Source: Cladorrhinum sp. PSN259
Lineage: Eukaryota; Ascomycota; Sordariomycetes; Sordariales; Podosporaceae
Reading direction: 5' to 3'
Length of the DNA: 64,000 nucleotides
Assembly: GCA_033725935.1 (NCBI GenBank)
Contig: MU867097.1
Coordinates: forward strand, 1-64,000
Part shown: piece by piece, positions 55,423 to 64,000 of the stretch
Position numbering within the stretch: position 1 is the first letter of the stretch
Layout of the letters: each line of letters starts with the position of its first letter
The notes under the pieces: model-generated
Database searches by the model: none
Seen by the model: the letters and a program-made list of their open reading frames with translations, nothing else
Told to the model about the DNA's origin: nothing
Program-made: the position numbers and the translations under genes

Positions 55423-57039
55423 TTAAACTGTCTCCTCAACCTGATGATCCCTCGTCTTTTCATCAGTAGTCGCAGAATAAGAATCCTCAGCAACTCCCGA
55501 ACCCGCATTCCTCGTCTTCAGCTCAGCCATGAGTATCTCATTAGCCCTGTGCACAGGCTTAATAGCAAAAAGACGGTCCATTTCCTCGAGGGGAATGGAC
55601 TTGGTCTCCGGCACAAAGAAGAATACAAAAACAATCGACAGAATCATGAGCGACGCAAAGAAGAAGTACACGCCATACTCCATCTTGAGGAACATCTGAG
55701 GGGTGAACCGTGAGATGATAAAGTTCCAAAACCAATTGTTTGCCGCAGCAGACGCTTGGCCGAGCGACCGCGTGTTCTGATCAAACATCTCCGAGTTGAT
55801 CACCCAGGGAGTGCCGTTCCACGAGGGTGTGTAGAATGCCGTCCAAAGGTAAAAGAAGAAGATGGCGGCGATACCACCACCAGTCAGCTCGCCGGACCCC
55901 TTGGTTTCGGGTTCAGCAATCTTGATGTAAGCGCCGATGAACCACATGCACAGGGAACCACCGGCGGCGCCGATGAAGAGCATGCGACGACGACCGACAA
56001 GATCAACGAGCCAGAGAATCCAGATAATAGTGATGACTGTTTTGACAACGCCAAAGATGCCCGTTGTGAGGAAGCCAGTGTTGGTGCCAGTGATACCAAT
56101 GCTGCGGAAGACCTTCGGGCTGTAGTAGTTGATGGCATTAATTCCGCTGCCGTTCTGGAACATAAAGAGGATGCCACCGAGGAAAAAGCGCCATTGAACC
56201 TTGGGGTCCTTGAGCGAAACAAATGGCTTCCAGAAACCCTTGCCGACTTCGCGCTCGAACCGCTCAAGGTCTCGTTCGATATATTCGACTTCCTCGAGGA
56301 TGTACGTGTCTGTGGGTTCGAGGTTGCGCATCCAGCACAATACCTTAAGGCCTTCCTCCTTCTGGCCGTTGGCAAAGAGCCAGCGAGGGCTCTCCTTGAG
56401 CCAAACCGTGCCGATTAGGAGAAGGCCGGCGGGGATAAGCTGGACGGCGAACGGAATAAGCCATTGGGATCGAGTAGGAGCAAGAGTCGTGTTGACCCCG
56501 TAGTTGATCCAGAATCCGACAAGACCACCGATCTGCCACCCGAGCTCATAGATGCCGACGAGGCGACCACGAACAGCAGGAGGAGACAGCTCGGAGATGT
56601 AAATTGGCACCATGTTGGAGCAGCCACCGACGCCAATACCAGCCAAGACTCTGCCAGCAAGGATGGGTGCCATGCCCCTATCTCCATTGGCAGCAAGCAT
56701 GATACCGGCGCCAATGAGGAAGACAATGGAGAAGATGAAGAGCGACTTGCGACGCCCCAAGAAATGACTTGTCGCATAGGCAAAGAGACTGCCGAAAAAG
56801 GCACCGGCTTGGTAGACCGAGACGATGTTGGCCTGAAGGAGGGCGAGGCCACTGGCACTGTACGAGGCAAAGTCGAACTCCTCAGTGAAGGATGGGAGGG
56901 CAAGGGTAGTGCCAATGAAGGCAGAGTCGTAGCCGATCATGCATGATGCGAAGGAAGCGACGGCTGCGCACATGTACACACGCCAGTTGTACACGGCGGC
57001 GGGGGTCGGCCTGTCCTCTTTGAGCGTGAGGAGGGTCAT
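55423..57039 (-). CDS. qa-y: Quinate permease (MFS sugar-porter family)
   Basis: Intronless, 538 residues, close to the length of N. crassa QA-Y. Twelve hydrophobic segments are visible. Family marks are YDSAFIGTTLALPSF after the first helix, FLGRRKSLF in the loop between helices 2 and 3, GRVLAGIGVGG, PPAVRGRLVGIYELGWQIG, ESPRWLFANGQ at the central loop, and VPETKSIPLEEMDRLF after the last helix. It imports quinate at the plasma membrane by proton symport. Both ends are cytosolic; the tail is Ser/Thr/Lys-rich and could carry control sites. Same strand as qa-1S, 559 bp downstream of its stop. Confidence 0.96.
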   Translation of the reverse strand: MTLLTLKEDRPTPAAVYNWRVYMCAAVASFASCMIGYDSAFIGTTLALPSFTEEFDFASYSASGLALLQANIVSVYQAGAFFGSLFAYATSHFLGRRKSLFIFSIVFLIGAGIMLAANGDRGMAPILAGRVLAGIGVGGCSNMVPIYISELSPPAVRGRLVGIYELGWQIGGLVGFWINYGVNTTLAPTRSQWLIPFAVQLIPAGLLLIGTVWLKESPRWLFANGQKEEGLKVLCWMRNLEPTDTYILEEVEYIERDLERFEREVGKGFWKPFVSLKDPKVQWRFFLGGILFMFQNGSGINAINYYSPKVFRSIGITGTNTGFLTTGIFGVVKTVITIIWILWLVDLVGRRRMLFIGAAGGSLCMWFIGAYIKIAEPETKGSGELTGGGIAAIFFFYLWTAFYTPSWNGTPWVINSEMFDQNTRSLGQASAAANNWFWNFIISRFTPQMFLKMEYGVYFFFASLMILSIVFVFFFVPETKSIPLEEMDRLFAIKPVHRANEILMAELKTRNAGSGVAEDSYSATTDEKTRDHQVEETV

Positions 57040-57598
57040 CCTTTCGTCTTCTCTATTTGGGCGGCCTTCTGATGATGGAAGAGAGTGGGGAGATGATCGA
57101 CTCTGGGAAAGCTAGTCTCCCCATCACGATCTGGGGTACAGTGATTTATAGAAGTTAGGAACATCGAGATGGACCGTTTTGACCCCAGATTCCACGAACT
57201 TGGAACCCAGCCATGCAGTTCCTTCTCTATGGGGAAACCCACCTAGCCTGCATGGTATGGTGTCAAGCCATGCAGCAGAGACTCAGCACGCGAGGGGGTG
57301 TGTGACGAAAAATCAAGAGTCGGAAAAGCCGGTGGCAAATCAGGGAGCCCGGAAGATCCATTATCAGGGCTACGGCCGAACAAGCTTCCCCGCAAGTTGA
57401 CTGGCGATCCAATGAACCCCACATCCGGCTCCGGCATGAAGACGCTAAGGGAAAGATGTCGGCAGTCAGGATGAAGACTCTCCCGGCAAGGTCGTGACCA
57501 TAATCCGATCCCGGACATAAAAGACAAGCAATGATGTGGGATCTTTAGTGGACTGGGTGCTTGCGAATCCATATAATTAATGGCGTATAATAGAAAAC
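57040..57598. promoter_or_regulatory. qa-y promoter / qa-1S 3' region
   Basis: About 560 bp with no gene. I found no good match to the 16-base activator site here, only weak half-sites, so control of qa-y cannot be inferred from this segment. Confidence 0.5.
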
Positions 57599-60314
57599 TC
57601 AAGGCTCTTGAGCAGTAATGTTATCAAGGCGCTGTGCAAAGTTTGAAAGTCCGTGGTCATCGGGATATGATCGGAGGACCTCCCGTCTCATCAACCGACG
57701 GGGTGCACGCCGACCCGTGAACAGTTCAAACTGAGCAAAGCCCTGCTCGGGTAAGAGATCAAGGCCATCCATTGTGACCCACCCTCTGTGAGCTTCGCGC
57801 CGAACTTGCTCCAGCAATGGACTGTTAAGAGTCTTGTAGGCGAGCTCCACGACGACACCGCCTGTTGGACTCTCCAGCCATTGTGGAGGTAGCGTGAATT
57901 CTGGAGCTGGGTGGTTGCCAATGCTGTGGGTAGGAATGCAGGAGACGATCATGGTGGGGTGTTTGAAGTTTTCCGGCCAGGGGTCATCTCGAGACCTAAT
58001 TATGTGAAAGCGAGTGCTTTCAGATGTGTTCAAACCAGTGCTTAACCAAGGCAGGCCATTGCGTGATAGTAACCGTTCGAAATGAGACACTAGATTCTCG
58101 GCATTGGCAAGCGTCCGGTTGTGAATCAGAATTTGTTTGACGCCGAGTTGTAGCATGGCATAGACTGCTGCCCTTGCCATGCCGCCGGCTCCAATCACCA
58201 AACCGCTACTAGTAGCTCGCACCGCATTGGCGGGGGAGAGACCTCGACGAATACACGCCCGGATGCCAACCCAGTCTGTGTTCTCTCCGTAAAGCGCCTT
58301 TACCGGGCCTGACCTATTTCTTTCGTTGAACAACACGGCGTCATCCCCGATACTGCCATCGGGATTGAGCTGACGCACTGGGATCAGGGTATTCACGGCA
58401 CCGATCGCACTAGCATGTCGACTCAAGGAGTGTGTGAGGCTTATGATCTCAAGCTTGAATGGTAAGCCCACTGAAGCGCCGGCAAAGTGAGGATCGTTCA
58501 CCAATTCCTTGAGACTAGAGATTGTGCTTGTTGAGTAAGGCTTATAATGATGCGGAATACCGCAAGCTTTGAGGGCAGCATTATGCATCGCTGGAGATAA
58601 GCTGTAATCTACGTTGGCTCCAAAGACATAGAGTCTCATAGGGTCGTAGTAGAAGTTTGAGTAAAGAGCTTGTGTTGCCTCCTTGGCGGTAAGCGATGGG
58701 TATGTGCTAATGGCATGGGCATCTCTTCTCTCGTGTCTCTCCCAGCTTCCTTCTGGGACAACTGATGTAAACACTTGGTTGAAACAAGCTGATGTCCTCC
58801 CAAGAAGCCCAGTGTTGTAAGCAATAAGTGGCAACCTTGGACCTGCTGTTGATTCGGGCATAATGTGAACTCTGTTGATTTGGAGGTTGTCTGTGATATC
58901 GACTGCTCTCCTTGTGAACCGCACAAGGTTGCAGCCAGTATCCTGCGCTTTTTGGTAATATGATCGCCACTCGGACGCGTCCCACGGCGGCGGATCAGGG
59001 TCTAGCAACTGAAGATTTCCAACGAATTTGGAGCTGCCTTTCATGTTGACAATGCTGGCAACTTTTTGCCCATCGATCCGCAGATCTACCGTGATGTATT
59101 CAGGTGCTAGGCGAAGTGCGTGTAGCACATATGAGATGTAAATGGTTCGCCAGAATTTATCAACCACGGCGGCTTCGGGAAATGCCACGTGAAGAAATAT
59201 TGGGATGACGGTGTCACGCCTCACTTGGGCAACGATACGGCTGATTTCGCTAGCCCTTTGAGGGACCAGCTGACCCAGCGATCGTAACTTGTCGGCATAG
59301 TCCGTAGTAAGATCGTCCACCACTATCTCGATCGCGTCTGCCCCTGTCTCAAGTTCTTGGATGTCGAGGTTTCCTTCAAGAAGCGAGGAAAGCGGCAAAG
59401 AGACAGCGTATGTGAACCGGCGCTCTTCCGCAGGCACACACGCCAGCGGAAAAGCAGACTCAATGAACGGGATGGCGCCTCTGGGTAAGATTAACGACAG
59501 AAATTTTAGAAAATGACGTTCGGCGCGTTTGAGTGTAAGATATGGTGCCGCGGGCCTGTCATGGTCTGCAGTTGTCGGCGAAGGGAGACGGCCATTCAGG
59601 GGTTCGCCAGATTTGTTGTGATCCTCGGAGGCGTTGAAAAACTCAAAGCGGGTACAGCTTCTGAATATGGCGCTGCTTGCATCCAGTAAATCACGGAATT
59701 TGTGGTTGTCGCTGACCTTTAGATGGCTCTGAATCGCGCTCGGGTCACGGAGAATGTAGATGACTGGATGAGTTCTGCCCCATTCTTCGAGAATGGCTTG
59801 CACACTTCGTTCCATCCAAGAACTGACTATGATAGCATTCCGGCCGTGTTTTTGCAACACTTGATGAAGAATCGCGGCCTGGCGTCTTTGGCAGGCAGCA
59901 GCGCCATGCATTTTCTTGTATGCTGGGCTGAACGAGCCCGTAGTCTCGTGGAAGGTCTTCTCTAAATCCACAACCTTGCGTTTCAAGGCGGTCGACGCCA
60001 TGATAGCCAGCGTGGACTTGCCCGCGCCGCGAATGCCAGTGATAATGATGGAAGCATCTGCATCAAACTGAGGAGCAGGTAGGGTGGAGACATTGTGCAA
60101 AGGTGAGTGAGATACTGAGCGTGATACTAGTAGACCATGATTAGTTAAATGAGTCCCGAGCGAACGAGCTGCCGAACTCACCCGGTACATTTGGATCTTG
60201 GTTATCCGACGTCCAAGGCCGGGACGGAGGCCGGATCCGGGGGAGCTCCTCGTCCCGAGCGGTGGCCATCGTTGCGTATGAACGCTTGGTGCCAGTCACC
60301 ACCGACGAGGCCAT
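57599..60314 (-). CDS. qa-1S: Quinate repressor (inactive shikimate kinase/dehydroquinase/shikimate dehydrogenase-like)
   Basis: Exons 60182-60314 and 57599-60126 give 886 residues; the 55-bp intron (GTGAGT, CTAAT, CTACTAG) joins NVP to VSRSVSHS. This start was preferred to the in-frame Met at 60190 because it gives a spliced N-terminus in phase. The protein mirrors the last three AROM domains. Shikimate-kinase-like (about 70-250) has P-loop GIRGAGKS. Dehydroquinase-like (about 280-520) lacks the Lys and His expected of an active type I enzyme. Shikimate-dehydrogenase-like (about 540-880) has VFGANVDYSLSPAMHN and VIGAGGMARAAVYAM. In Neurospora and Aspergillus (QUTR) this protein senses a pathway metabolite and blocks the activator. 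It is divergent from qa-1F, with 904 bp between starts. Confidence 0.95.
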
Positions 60315-61218
60315 TGTCGGCCGAGGTCGCGTGCGGGGGGGGGGAGGATAATTACAGATCTAGCTCAAGTACCCAGGTAGCGCCGTAATGATGGACAAGA
60401 AGACGAGAACAACAGTACTACGAATATGCCCCAGTGACCGATCAGGTTGTCAAACTGCCGAGTCTCCGGAGCGCCCGAGCTGTAAACCAAGACTGCATGC
60501 TCAAGGGGAAGCAGCTTGTAACTTTGAAATTCCCACGGGCGAAGATCAGATGCTGATGCAACATGGAAATTCTGGGGCGGAAAGCTGGAAACACAGAATG
60601 AACAGTGGAGAATCCAGTGAGAACAGGGCACAGGGGTCACTGCCAGACGGTCAGTGCCCGGGGATAAACATTTACCCCACAGTTGCGCCCGTCTGCAGTT
60701 GCAAACAATACCAATTGCCGGATGCGCTTGAGGATTTTTCCATCGATTGACTTCCATCGGCAGGACCTCTCGAAGAGAACTCTCCAGCCAATCTGTTTCT
60801 TGGCATGAAATAACCGTCCACTGTGAAGCCACTGGAAGCTTGTTGCAGCTGTCAATCCCCACAGTCTCTTTCTTTGCTCCATCCACATCTTGATTCTTCC
60901 CCATCACTTTCATCCCGAATCCGCACCTGTCAAGCTTCCCCGCAAAATCGGACCCCGCCTAGTGTCCTCAGTCCGATTACGGGGTACCTGAGCCATGCTG
61001 CAGTGCAGGTTCTCTTGAACGGTCATCGAGAATCATCATCAATTTGTGGAGTACAGAGACATCACGGAGACTCGCACAAGCATAACGACGCTGTAGCACG
61101 ACTAGGACGGCCAGGCTGAACGGTTTTCCGGCTTGTTGGACATGAGACGACAACGACCCAGACTGCCGAGTTGCGCAACTGTCTTTGCCCGTCAAGAAGG
61201 GCACCCCCCATCTTTGCC
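60315..61218. promoter_or_regulatory. qa-1S / qa-1F divergent promoter region
   Basis: About 900 bp with no gene. It holds the best activator-site match in the window (60663-60678) and a run of ten G at 60335-60344. Frames across it are short and lack motifs. Confidence 0.55.
60663..60678. promoter_or_regulatory. Strong candidate QA-1F binding site in the regulator intergenic region
   Basis: GGATAAACATTTACCC matches GGRTAARYRYTTATCC at 15 of 16 positions; only one T is C. Lying between the divergent activator and repressor genes, it fits the known autoregulation of qa-1F and QA-1F control of qa-1S in N. crassa. Confidence 0.65.
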
Positions 61219-63606
61219 ATGCCTCCTAAGCGAAAGGCGACTGAGATAGAGAACTCCAAAAATACCGAACCTGCCGCTCCCCAACCGGCTCCAGGTCCAA
61301 CTACAGCTCTAGGTAAACGCCAAAGGGTTTCGAGAGCTTGCGATCAATGTCGTGCCGCAAGGGAAAAATGTGATGGCGTACGACCTCAATGTTTTCCCTG
61401 CGTCTCACAGAACCGACCTTGCACATACGAGGTCAATCCTAAGAAGAGGGGGGTGGCAACTGGCTATATACGTACACTCGAACTTGCCCTTGCCTGGGTC
61501 TTCGATCAGGTCCCTGGCGCCGAAGAAGCTTTAAATACGGCCCTTGCCCAAGAAAATGGCCGTGTTCGCGCACTCATTACCGGAAAGGATATTGGAGCAG
61601 CGGATCATCTGCATAAAAAATGGAGAAAAAGTCGGGCACATCGAGGGATAGACCACATTCTTTCGGGGAGCAGTGATACGCCATATCCATCCCGTGATGA
61701 GCGCTCCCCATCTCCAGATGCCAGTTGCACTGAAGTCGAGCCCAGCACGGTGAGTCCTCACCCGGGTTCGGCCATGGCTGATGATACCATGGTCCCTGGG
61801 CTTCTGGATTCTACAGCTGTGACTTCGACTCATCAATTACAACATAGAAAACCGGACCGAATACCTGACGCGGCGTCGGGCCTTAAACCAGCCTCGTTTT
61901 CATCAAAGCGCCTTAAACTTCCCTCGAATCATTGGCGCCTCCTGGACATATACTTCTCGTACACACATTCTTGGTTGCCCATTCTCGAGAAACAGGCACT
62001 TTTCCAGACCTCTTATCTTTATGCCGAGGATGGTCTCGAAATTTCTTCGGATGCTCCCAACTCCGCAGCCCATGCTGAATTGTGGTCTGCTTTGGCACTG
62101 GCATCGCTTCAGGATGCGGCCTGCTCAGAATCTGTCTCCGTCGAGACGGCTTATTGCCTTTGCCCAAAAGACATATATGGTATCGCCCGTGGCCTAGTTC
62201 CTTCGGAATATGGGCCATTTCAGATCAATCATGCAAGAGCCCTGGTGCTTCTCGCTCTGGTTGGTCTCACTCGGGGTGATCCGAATTGTGCTTCACTACT
62301 AATAGGATCCGCCATCCGGATTGCTTTCAGCACGACTGATCCTCCTGAGCGAGTTAATTCTGATAAGGAGCAACAAAATATACAAGCCGTGTTGATGGCT
62401 TGCTTCATTGTGGAAACTATTCTTTCTGTCCGCTATAATATCCTCCCTCATCTGAGAGACGAAGCTGTTTCGTGCATGGCCCCATTAACAGAGGACGGAA
62501 TGGACCAATGGTATGCGTGTTTATTTTTCATTTTGTCCAAACGTTCAACTAACCTCAATAGGGAGCCATGGACACCATGTGAAGGTTTTGGAAGCAATCT
62601 GGCCAATGGTCGCCAATCTAGGAATCCAGCTTTCTGTATTAGTACCTTTAACCAAATTCATGAGATATTCAAGGTTGTTTCCCAGGATCTTTCAGCCAGA
62701 AGACGGGGAGTTTCCGCTCGAGAGCGGACACTGATCTCTATTGGTCGTTTACAACAATCTCTCAACCCCAACTCGCCATTTGGGAACTTGTTGGCGCCAG
62801 GCGTAAACCCGCTTGTGCCCACATTTTCCATTATCCGAGCAATTTACCTTTGGGCCAGCATACTCGCTGACCCCTATTCGGACCCGCCTATCGCTACTCT
62901 CAAAGACACGCTCAACCAATATCAAAAACGATTTGGGCAATGCTCCATTCCTTCTATTCTTTCGGCATGTGTAGCATCTCTTGCAGGAGAAGCCCATTTG
63001 ACAGTCCACGGACCGCAGCATAGGGAACAACTGAGGGACTTGGCATTGACTTACGCATCTACGGCAGCAGGTGAAGGGCAGTACAGTTCAATGACCTTTA
63101 CTTCACATCTTGGGCTGGCATCACCATCAACAGACAGACAACAAGATGTTATATCATCATCCAAATTTTCCGGGCCAGTCAACCCAGTCACGGCAATACC
63201 GTATCTTGCAGCAGGGTCGTTTTACCCTAACCAGATCATGCCCATGTCACAACACCCTCAACAGCGCGACGGATCTTACGGGAACCTTACGAATCAGAGA
63301 CTAACTAATCCTTATGACCACCGCCGGTCCAGTGGTTCGCCGCCACCGCTGCCGCGAACTGACTCAATCGACATGCAGCTGGGCCCCAGTGTGACTTACA
63401 GGATGGCTAACGTTGGTCAAAATCACAATCAACTAATACCACAGGGATTTGGTGGTAATCCAGACTACGATGCGCTCCTGGATGATCTTGCATCCATTGA
63501 ATGTACCGACGCGATCGATGTTGACCCTCAGTTCATGACGAACTTGGGTTTTGCTCCTGGATGTGATATGGCAGAGATATTTACGAGAGATTTTGGCGGT
63601 GTATAG
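61219..63606 (+). CDS. qa-1F: Quinate pathway activator (Zn2Cys6 transcription factor)
   Basis: Exons 61219-62510 and 62562-63606 give 778 residues. The start (GCCATGCCTCCTAAGCGAAAG) gives MPPKRK, as in the N. crassa protein, rather than an in-frame Met 48 bases upstream. The Zn2Cys6 cluster is at residues 41-68 (Cys41, 44, 51, 58, 61, 68) with basic RKQRVSRA-type flanks. The fungal-specific middle homology domain spans about 235-560. The C-terminus is acidic (DYDALLDDLASIECTDAIDVD), a likely activation region. The 51-bp intron (GTATGC, ACTAACC, AATAG) is a multiple of three without an in-frame stop. Its removal gives MDQWEPWTPCEGFG; retention would add 17 residues (795 total). It turns on all qa genes and itself when quinate is present and QA-1S is not bound. 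Confidence 0.95.
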   Translation: MPPKRKATEIENSKNTEPAAPQPAPGPTTALGKRQRVSRACDQCRAAREKCDGVRPQCFPCVSQNRPCTYEVNPKKRGVATGYIRTLELALAWVFDQVPGAEEALNTALAQENGRVRALITGKDIGAADHLHKKWRKSRAHRGIDHILSGSSDTPYPSRDERSPSPDASCTEVEPSTVSPHPGSAMADDTMVPGLLDSTAVTSTHQLQHRKPDRIPDAASGLKPASFSSKRLKLPSNHWRLLDIYFSYTHSWLPILEKQALFQTSYLYAEDGLEISSDAPNSAAHAELWSALALASLQDAACSESVSVETAYCLCPKDIYGIARGLVPSEYGPFQINHARALVLLALVGLTRGDPNCASLLIGSAIRIAFSTTDPPERVNSDKEQQNIQAVLMACFIVETILSVRYNILPHLRDEAVSCMAPLTEDGMDQWYACLFFILSKRSTNLNREPWTPCEGFGSNLANGRQSRNPAFCISTFNQIHEIFKVVSQDLSARRRGVSARERTLISIGRLQQSLNPNSPFGNLLAPGVNPLVPTFSIIRAIYLWASILADPYSDPPIATLKDTLNQYQKRFGQCSIPSILSACVASLAGEAHLTVHGPQHREQLRDLALTYASTAAGEGQYSSMTFTSHLGLASPSTDRQQDVISSSKFSGPVNPVTAIPYLAAGSFYPNQIMPMSQHPQQRDGSYGNLTNQRLTNPYDHRRSSGSPPPLPRTDSIDMQLGPSVTYRMANVGQNHNQLIPQGFGGNPDYDALLDDLASIECTDAIDVDPQFMTNLGFAPGCDMAEIFTRDFGGV

Positions 63607-63735
63607 TGATGGTGTTTAGATACCTATAGTTCTTTGTATACAGTAGATGAGCGCTCTCTGTTGTAAGGCTGGAGAGGAGGGAAGCCGTCGTATTGAGGGC
63701 TCATCGCGACGAAGATATCCAACAAATGCAACAAG

Positions 63736-63850
63736 GCAAGATGGCCGAGCGGTCTAAGGCGCCACGTTAAGGTGATTTACCCTTAATCAACATCCTAACA
63801 CTGGATTCCGTGGTCCGAAAGGGCGTGGGTTCGAATCCCACTCTTGTCAT
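63736..63850 (+). tRNA. tRNA-Leu (anticodon AAG) with a 35-base intron
   Basis: The acceptor stem GGCAAGA (63736-63742) pairs with TCTTGTC (63843-63849), with one G-T wobble; A at 63850 is the discriminator base. The A box TGGCCGAGCGG and B box GGTTCGAATCC are both intact. The anticodon stem CCACG/CGTGG encloses loop TTAAGG+C, with anticodon AAG at 63770-63772. The intron, 63774-63808, sits at the canonical position after base 37. A long variable arm and the A discriminator support leucine rather than serine. CCA is not encoded. It lies 130 bp downstream of qa-1F. Confidence 0.9.
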
Positions 63851-64000
63851 GGCAGTAAATACCTCATATGAGCGTTCATTTTTTGCGTGATTTTTCTCCC
63901 CAAGTTTTTATGGTTTGAATTTGATTGGGACATTGAGAGAGAAGGGTTGTGAAAGTCCAGGTTGTTGACTTTGAACTTGATGCTAAATAACTAAGGGAGG

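Noticed and set aside
55756..56418. 220-codon acidic plus-strand frame
   Set aside because: Antisense shadow of the qa-y permease.
60193..60207. GGAT-cttgg-TTATCC half-site pair as an activator site
   Set aside because: The spacing is one base short of the 16-base consensus and it lies inside the predicted first coding exon of qa-1S.

Overview
The window is nuclear DNA of a filamentous ascomycete, most likely of the order Sordariales and related to, but not the same as, Neurospora. Four things suggest this: many genes carry 40-135 bp introns with CTRAY-type branch sites and GTRNGY/YAG borders; the protein families are typically fungal (Zn2Cys6 activator, TLDc protein Rtc5, Jip5, HNEL-tailed FKBP22-like isomerase); a complete quinic acid (qa) gene cluster is present in the classical Neurospora order; and the left end is AT-rich DNA with diverged repeats that differ by transitions, as expected after repeat-induced point mutation. 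The species cannot be named from the sequence alone.

Left end (1-1.2 kb): AT-rich repeat remnant without genes. 1.2-31 kb: housekeeping and secreted-protein genes: a GPI-anchored aspartic-protease-like protein with an altered catalytic site, threonine dehydratase, the respiratory supercomplex factor Rcf1, Rtc5, a two-repeat RPEL protein, a small serine-rich protein, an ER-retained FKBP, a Trk-type potassium transporter, DNA polymerase kappa, a tannase/feruloyl-esterase-like secreted protein, an unknown Cys-rich protein, a MEMO-family protein and a plasma-membrane type syntaxin with a long tail after its membrane anchor.

31-47 kb: an unknown coiled-coil protein, the APC/C RING subunit Apc11, a mitochondrial-type sulfurtransferase (Tum1), a secreted GMC oxidoreductase, an alpha/beta hydrolase with a long disordered tail, a small tail-anchored protein, a GH18 chitinase-like protein with both a signal peptide and a C-terminal KDEL, and the nucleolar WD40 protein Jip5.

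47-63.6 kb: the qa cluster, in the order qa-x (-), qa-2 (+), qa-4 (-), qa-3 (+), qa-y (-), qa-1S (-), qa-1F (+). Quinate enters through the QA-Y permease. QA-3 oxidises it to dehydroquinate, QA-2 dehydrates that to dehydroshikimate, and QA-4 converts that to protocatechuate, which feeds the beta-ketoadipate route. QA-1F is the activator and QA-1S the repressor. Candidate activator sites close to the 16-bp partial palindrome known from N. crassa lie in three intergenic regions: qa-x/qa-2, qa-4/qa-3 and qa-1S/qa-1F. The qa-x reading frame is broken by one extra base. The window ends with an intron-containing tRNA-Leu(AAG) gene just downstream of qa-1F.

Intron positions were worked out by eye from splice signals and protein-family continuity, so most exon borders are predictions. 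Family names come from recognised motifs; no database search was run.
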